Of a stretch of DNA of 64,000 nt, positions 59,451 through 64,000 are shown piece by piece (positions within the stretch are counted from its first letter, which is position 1; each line of letters starts with the position of its first letter). The DNA is from Brachybacterium sp036311905 (lineage in GTDB: Bacteria > Actinomycetota > Actinomycetes > Actinomycetales > Dermabacteraceae), in contig NZ_JAZDCH010000004.1 of the NCBI RefSeq assembly GCF_036311905.1, positions 186,001 to 250,000 of the forward strand, written 5' to 3'. The translations under genes were made by a program, and so were the position numbers. The notes beneath the pieces were generated by a model, which searched no databases, was not told the origin of the DNA, and worked only from the letters and a program-made list of their open reading frames with translations.

Positions 59451-60403
59451 CCACGCCCGACAGCGCGATCAGCATCCACGACCTGACCAAGACCTTCGGC
59501 TCCTCCACCGCCCTCGACGGCTTCTCCCTCGAGGTCCCCGTCGGTGAGGTCACCGGCTTCCTCGGCCCCAACGGCGCCGGGAAGTCCACCACCATCCGCA
59601 TCGTGCTGGGACTGCTGCGCGCGACGTCTGGCCGAGTGACCGTGCTGGGCATGGACCCCTGGGGTCGGGCCGTGCAGATCCACCGCCGCCTGGCCTACGT
59701 CCCCGGGGACACGAGCCTCTGGCCGAGTCTGACCGGCGGCGAGGCGATCGACGTGCTCACCCGCTTCGAGCGCTCCGCCGCCTCCCGCGCCCGGCGCGAG
59801 GAGCTCATCGAACGCTTCGAGCTGGATCCCACCAAGCGCTGCCGCACCTACTCCAAGGGCAACCGGCAGAAGGTCTCCCTGATCGCCGCGCTGAGCCGCG
59901 ACGTGGACCTCTACGTCATGGACGAGCCGACCTCGGGCCTGGACCCGCTGATGGAGGCGATCTTCACCGACGAGGTGAGCGCTCTGCGCGCCGCCGGCCG
60001 CACCGTGCTGCTCTCCAGCCACATCCTCGCCGAGGTGGAGAAGCTGTGCGACCGAGTCACGATCATCCGCTCGGGGACGGACGTGGAGAGCGGCACGCTC
60101 GCCGAACTGCGCCACCTCACCCGCTCCACCGTCTCCGTCGTCCTCGACGGAGACCCCCAGCCCCTGCGGGACCTGCGCGGCGTCCACGACCTCGTCGCCG
60201 AGGCGGGACGGGTGCGCTTCGACGTCGATGACGCCGCGCTCCACGACGTCCTGCCGGTGCTCACCGCACTCGATGCGCGCAGCCTCACGATCACCCCGCC
60301 CTCCCTCGAGGACCTCTTCCTGCGCCACTACGGCGAGGACCTCTCCACCTCCACCGCGGGCGCCTCCGCCGCAGGAGCGGCCGCCGCGGGAGCCCGCTCA
60401 TGA
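59447..60403 (+). CDS. ABC-2 exporter ATPase
   Basis: Protein of 318 aa. Walker A GPNGAGKST, a degenerate signature YSKGNRQKV instead of LSGGQ, Walker B DLYVMDEPTSGLD and H-loop SSHILAE. A C-terminal extension of about 80 residues is typical of drug/lipid export ATPases (DrrA-like). Overlaps the permease gene by four bases. Confidence 0.93.
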   Translation: MTTPDSAISIHDLTKTFGSSTALDGFSLEVPVGEVTGFLGPNGAGKSTTIRIVLGLLRATSGRVTVLGMDPWGRAVQIHRRLAYVPGDTSLWPSLTGGEAIDVLTRFERSAASRARREELIERFELDPTKRCRTYSKGNRQKVSLIAALSRDVDLYVMDEPTSGLDPLMEAIFTDEVSALRAAGRTVLLSSHILAEVEKLCDRVTIIRSGTDVESGTLAELRHLTRSTVSVVLDGDPQPLRDLRGVHDLVAEAGRVRFDVDDAALHDVLPVLTALDARSLTITPPSLEDLFLRHYGEDLSTSTAGASAAGAAAAGARS

Positions 60404-62064
60404 CCGCGCACCCGGCGGATCCCGTCGCCCCGAGCGACCGCCCGCACCGCCGTGAGATGCCGCCCGCCTCCCCGGCGAGCGGCCTCGGCACCCTGCTGCG
60501 GCTCACCCTGCGGCTCGCCCGTCGGCGCCTGATCTGGTGGACGCTCGCCGTCGCGGTGCTGGTCCCCTCCTCGGTCATCGCGATCCAGGAGGCCTATCCC
60601 GACCAGGCCGCGCTCGACGCTCGCGCGGCGCTGCTCGGCAATCCCTCCGCCGTGATCATGACCGGGCCGGCGTTCGCGCAGGACCAGTACACGCCGTGGG
60701 CGATGGTCGCCAACGAGCTGCTGCTGTATGTGCTGCTGCCCGCCGCGATCCTCGGCGTGCTGCTCACCGTCTCCCTCACCCGCGGGGAGGAGGAGGCGGG
60801 TCGGCTCGAGCTGCTGCGCTCCCTGCCCGTCGGCCGCTCCGTCCCGGCGCTGGCCGCCTTCGCCGTGGTGCTGCTGGCGGCACTGCTGGTCGGGACCGCG
60901 ACCGCCGGCGGACTGATCGCCGCGGGAGGGGCGGTGCCCGACTCCCTCGCCGTCGGCGCCGCGGTCGGACTCACCACGCTCGTCTTCGCCGCGGTCGCGG
61001 CCGTGATCGCGCAGGTGACCGAGCACGCGGGAACCGCCTCCGGCGCGTCGCTGGGCGTGCTCGCCCTCGCCTTCCTGGTCCGCGGGGTGGGTGACGTGCT
61101 GGACCCGCAGGGATCGTGGCTGTCCTGGCTCTCACCGCTCGCCTGGGCGCAGCAGACCCGCGTCTACGTCGACCTGCGCTGGTGGCCGCTGCTGCTCTGC
61201 CTCGGCCTCACCCTGCTCCTGGGAGCCGTCGTGGCGGTGCTCGGACGACGCCGCGACCTGGGCGCCGGTCTGCTCGCCGCGCGCTCCGGGCGGGCGACGG
61301 CCCCCGCGCTGCTGCTGGCCCCGAGCGGCCTCGTGCGCCGGCTGCTCGGCCGGAGCCTGATCGCTTGGGGTATCGGACTGTTCCTCTTCGCCGTCGCCTT
61401 CGGCAGCCTCGCCTCCTCCCTCGAGGATCTCGCCGCGGACATGCCCGAACTGACCACCTACGCGCCGCTCGACCTCGACAACCTCACCACGTCCTTCTCC
61501 GCCTATCTGCTGATGATGCTCGCCATCGGACCCCTGGCCCTCGCTGTCTGGGGGATCCTCCGCCTCGGCGCCGAGGAACGGGAGGGCCGGCTCGCGGCGC
61601 TGCTGCTCTCGGGCACCTCGCGGACCGCGGTGGTCGGCGGCTGGGTCGCCGTGGTGCTCGGGGCGAGCGCGCTGCTGCAGATGCTGCTCGGCCTCGGCCT
61701 GGGCCTCGGCGTGTGGACCGCGACGTCCGAGACGCACTGGGTGGGCGACCTGGTGCTCGCCTCCCTCGCGTACCTCCCGGCGATCGCCCTCGCCGCGAGC
61801 GTCGCCCTGCTGCTGTACGGGCGGCGCCTGCGCCTCGCGGGACTCGCCTGGCTGCTGGTCGGCTGGTGCGCGCTCGACACCATGCTGGGCACGCTCCTGG
61901 ACCTCCCGGACGTCGTGCGCGGGCTGAACCCGCTGTTCCACGTGCCGCTCGTGCCCGATGCTGAGTGGGAGGCGGGGCCGGCGGCGGCGCTGCTGGGGGT
62001 CGCGGTCCTGCTGGGGGCGGGAGGGCTGCTGGCACTCCGCCGACGCGACCTCGTGGCGGGCTGA
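60400..62064 (+). CDS. ABC-2 exporter permease
   Basis: Protein of 554 aa with about 12 hydrophobic segments arranged as two half-like repeats (LLPAAILGVLLTVSLTRGEE and LMMLAIGPLALAVWGILRLG), as in actinobacterial ExporterQ-type fused permeases. Conserved EEREGRLAALLLSGTSR matches the first-half EEEAGRLELLRSLPVGR. Substrate unknown; drug or antibiotic export is plausible from the TetR context. Confidence 0.9.
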   Translation: MTAHPADPVAPSDRPHRREMPPASPASGLGTLLRLTLRLARRRLIWWTLAVAVLVPSSVIAIQEAYPDQAALDARAALLGNPSAVIMTGPAFAQDQYTPWAMVANELLLYVLLPAAILGVLLTVSLTRGEEEAGRLELLRSLPVGRSVPALAAFAVVLLAALLVGTATAGGLIAAGGAVPDSLAVGAAVGLTTLVFAAVAAVIAQVTEHAGTASGASLGVLALAFLVRGVGDVLDPQGSWLSWLSPLAWAQQTRVYVDLRWWPLLLCLGLTLLLGAVVAVLGRRRDLGAGLLAARSGRATAPALLLAPSGLVRRLLGRSLIAWGIGLFLFAVAFGSLASSLEDLAADMPELTTYAPLDLDNLTTSFSAYLLMMLAIGPLALAVWGILRLGAEEREGRLAALLLSGTSRTAVVGGWVAVVLGASALLQMLLGLGLGLGVWTATSETHWVGDLVLASLAYLPAIALAASVALLLYGRRLRLAGLAWLLVGWCALDTMLGTLLDLPDVVRGLNPLFHVPLVPDAEWEAGPAAALLGVAVLLGAGGLLALRRRDLVAG

Positions 62065-62169
62065 GTCCCACCCCGGGGGGCGCGTGACGGGGGAGGGCCG
62101 ACGGAGGAGACTGGGCGCTCCCAGCAGCTGCCCGGTCCCGGCGGTCCGGGCCGACGAGAGGCGGCCGCG

Positions 62170-62511
62170 ATGGCCAGGTACCTGATCTCCTTCCCCAGCG
62201 GTGCGATGCAGGTGACACCGGAGGAGCTCGAGCAGGCGTCGATCGACTCCCATGAGGTGGTGCGCGCAGCGAAGGCCGCCGGGGTATGGGTGTTCGGCGG
62301 CGGGATCGACGAGGACGTCCCGCCCGTGCGGGTGCACGCCGACGGTTCGATCACGGAGGACACCTACGAGCAGACCCGCCGCCTCGAGGGCGGGTACACG
62401 GTGATCGATGTGCCGACCCGCGCCGAGGCCGAGGACTGGGCGCGGAAGATCGCGGTGGCCTGCCGCTGCCCGCAGGAGCTGCGTGTGTTCATGCACGATC
62501 CCGAGAGCTGA
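62170..62511 (+). CDS. YCII-related domain protein
   Basis: Protein of 113 aa: ARYLISFPSGAMQVTPEELE, AGVWVFGGGIDEDVPPVRVH and LEGGYTVIDVPTRAEAEDWA. Matches the YCII/DGPF family, small proteins sometimes adjacent to sigma factors; here no sigma gene is nearby. Function unknown. Confidence 0.85.
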   Translation: MARYLISFPSGAMQVTPEELEQASIDSHEVVRAAKAAGVWVFGGGIDEDVPPVRVHADGSITEDTYEQTRRLEGGYTVIDVPTRAEAEDWARKIAVACRCPQELRVFMHDPES

Positions 62512-62576
62512 GGACGGGCGGGAACCAGCGCGTCGGCGGTCCTGCGCCTCGGCGCAAGGCGTCCGTCTGGGGGCCG

Positions 62577-63854
62577 TCAGCCGGTGCAGTCGGCGGTGCC
62601 CCGCTCCGGTGCCGACTCTGACGCTGCTGCCGGCTCCGACTCCGCGCGGGCCCGAGCGGCGCGGGCATGCTCTCGATCGGCCTCCCGCAGAACCCGCGGC
62701 AGCACGAGCAGCGTGACCAGCACCGCGGCGAGGGTGAAGGCGAGCTGGGTCCAGGGCAGGGCCGCGAGTCCCTGCAGCTCGAGCACCTGCCCGCCCACGA
62801 GCGCGCCGCCGGAGATCGCCAGGTTGAAGGCGACGGCGATGATCGCGCCGGCGAGGCCGTGGGCGCGCGGCGTCGCCACCCGCAGCGCCGCGGACTGCAC
62901 GAGCGTGGGGAAGCCCGCGAAGGCTATGCCCCACAGGGCCACGAGGACGGCCGTCGGCACGATGCCGGCCAGCAGCGCCATCGCGACCACGGCGAGCGCG
63001 GTCGCGCCGAGCACGATCGTGAGGATCATGGTGAGGCCTCGGTCGGCGACGACCCCCACCAGCACCAGGCCCGCCGCGGAGGCGAGACCGAAGACGAACA
63101 GCAGCGTGCTCAGCGCGCCGACCGTCACGCCGCCGGGCCCGAGGATCCACGGGGAGATGTACGTGTAGAGCGAATACTGGCCCAGCGCCGCGAGGATCAC
63201 GATCAGGGACGGCACGAGCATCCGATGCAGTCCGCGGTCCCCCAGGAGACTGCCGCGGGCCGGCTCGGCGATCGGTCGGGGCACGGCCGGCAGGAGGACC
63301 GCGACCGCGAGGGCGAAGCCGATCAGGACCAGGCCGGCGGCGCCGAAGGCGGCCCGCCAGTGCACAGCCAGGCCGATCGCGGTCCCGAGCGGCACCCCGA
63401 GGATGAAGCCGAGCGAGGTGCCCATGTTCACGACCGACACGGCGCGGCCCACCTGAGCCTGCCGGACGAGGCTCGCGGCATAGGGCATCGCGGTGGACCA
63501 GAAGAGACCGTGCCCGAGCCCGCCCAGCACGCGCGATCCGGCGAGCAGGCCATAGGTGGGGGCGAGGGCGCTGATGAGGTTCGCGAGGCCGACGGCGAAG
63601 ATCGCGATCACCAGCAGCCGCTTCTGCCCGATGCGGGAGGTGAGGATCGTCAGCGGCAGGGCGGAGATCGCGACCGTCAGCGCGAAGGTCGAGACCAGCA
63701 GGCCGATCCGCGCCTCGCTCACCCCGAGTCCCGCGGCCATCTGCGGCAGCACCCCGGCCGGCAGGAACTCCCCGGTGTTGGCCGCGAAGGCGGCTCCCAT
63801 CAGGAGCAACAGACGGCCCAGGGGGAAGCGGGCGGCGGGGGAGGGGGCGTTCAC
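62577..63854 (-). CDS. MFS transporter (AraJ/Cmr-like)
   Basis: Protein of about 425 aa with 12 membrane segments; FAANTGEFLPAGVLPQMAAG and the loop LTSRIGQKRLLVIAIFAVGL are typical of drug/sugar-efflux MFS proteins of the AraJ group. The start is uncertain: GTG 63854 gives a normal length, while upstream ATGs at 63971 and 63989 add a Pro/Arg-rich leader. Substrate unknown. Confidence 0.88.
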   Translation of the reverse strand: MNAPSPAARFPLGRLLLLMGAAFAANTGEFLPAGVLPQMAAGLGVSEARIGLLVSTFALTVAISALPLTILTSRIGQKRLLVIAIFAVGLANLISALAPTYGLLAGSRVLGGLGHGLFWSTAMPYAASLVRQAQVGRAVSVVNMGTSLGFILGVPLGTAIGLAVHWRAAFGAAGLVLIGFALAVAVLLPAVPRPIAEPARGSLLGDRGLHRMLVPSLIVILAALGQYSLYTYISPWILGPGGVTVGALSTLLFVFGLASAAGLVLVGVVADRGLTMILTIVLGATALAVVAMALLAGIVPTAVLVALWGIAFAGFPTLVQSAALRVATPRAHGLAGAIIAVAFNLAISGGALVGGQVLELQGLAALPWTQLAFTLAAVLVTLLVLPRVLREADREHARAARARAESEPAAASESAPERGTADCTG

Positions 63855-64000
63855 CGATCCAGGATCCGGAGGCCGACGGGCCTGGTCAAGCCGCGGTGCC
63901 GGGGTGAGACGAGAGCGACGGGCGTTCCCGGGGGAGAGGAGGGGAGGAGGGGGAGACAGCGGAGCGCGCATGTCGGACGATGAACCCATGGAGCACGAGG

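Overview
The window looks like chromosome of a high-GC Gram-positive actinobacterium. Evidence: GC-rich codon use throughout, many GTG starts, leaderless-type promoters, and actinobacterial signature genes (a DUF3145 gene, a DUF3052 gene beside aceE, glnA2-glnE, polyphosphate glucokinase, a homodimeric-type aceE, a SufS-SufU pair). Gene content is compatible with Brachybacterium/Dermabacteraceae, but that placement is inference.

Layout. 0-6.4 kb: an EcsC-family gene, recO and uppS, then a minus-strand zinc operon znuA-znuC-znuB-zur-dedA with a Zur/Fur-type box over its promoter. 6.4-16.6 kb: glyS, a DUF4037 gene, a pair of ClpP genes (one intact, one missing its catalytic serine) beside a ClgR/PopR-like regulator, a luciferase-like oxidoreductase gene, and dusB-dgt-dnaG. 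16.6-19.8 kb: a truncated FAD monooxygenase, a merR-spoIIM operon with a MerR-type 19-bp-spacer promoter, and a VOC protein.

19.86-30.27 kb: a 10.4 kb integrated element bounded by a 48-bp direct repeat of the 3' part of a CAT-anticodon tRNA gene. It has a tyrosine integrase, integrase arm-type repeats near both ends, an AlpA-like gene, a replication-initiator-like gene carrying iteron-like repeats inside its coding sequence, a Nudix protein with a novel N-terminal part, nine small genes tiled by eight consecutive 4-base overlaps that end in an HNH endonuclease, and a TerS-like gene. No capsid, portal, tail or large terminase gene is visible. The layout (integrase and regulator divergent from alpA and rep, TerS-like gene at the far end) resembles phage-inducible chromosomal islands. 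A phage satellite or integrative plasmid of this actinobacterial type is the most interesting candidate here.

30.3-42.6 kb: a GH5-like glycosidase with a divergent LacI regulator, tRNA-Asn, OsmC-def, DUF3145, the fatty-acid operon fabD-fabH-acpP-fabF, aceE, DUF3052 and tRNA-Val, then a perfect 26-bp-stem palindrome. 42.9-50.3 kb: sufS-sufU-nif3 (overlapping), yaaA, RNase P RNA, ppgK, map, panB. 50.5-56.8 kb: an acidic lipoprotein, glnA2-glnE and a RecB-like nuclease. 56.8-63.9 kb: a NarL-type two-component system, a TetR-ABC exporter operon with paired TetR-type operators, a YCII protein and an MFS transporter.

Most chromosomal genes are ordinary housekeeping. Accessory interest is concentrated in the tRNA-borne element, the ClpP/ClgR locus and several well-formed regulatory sites.
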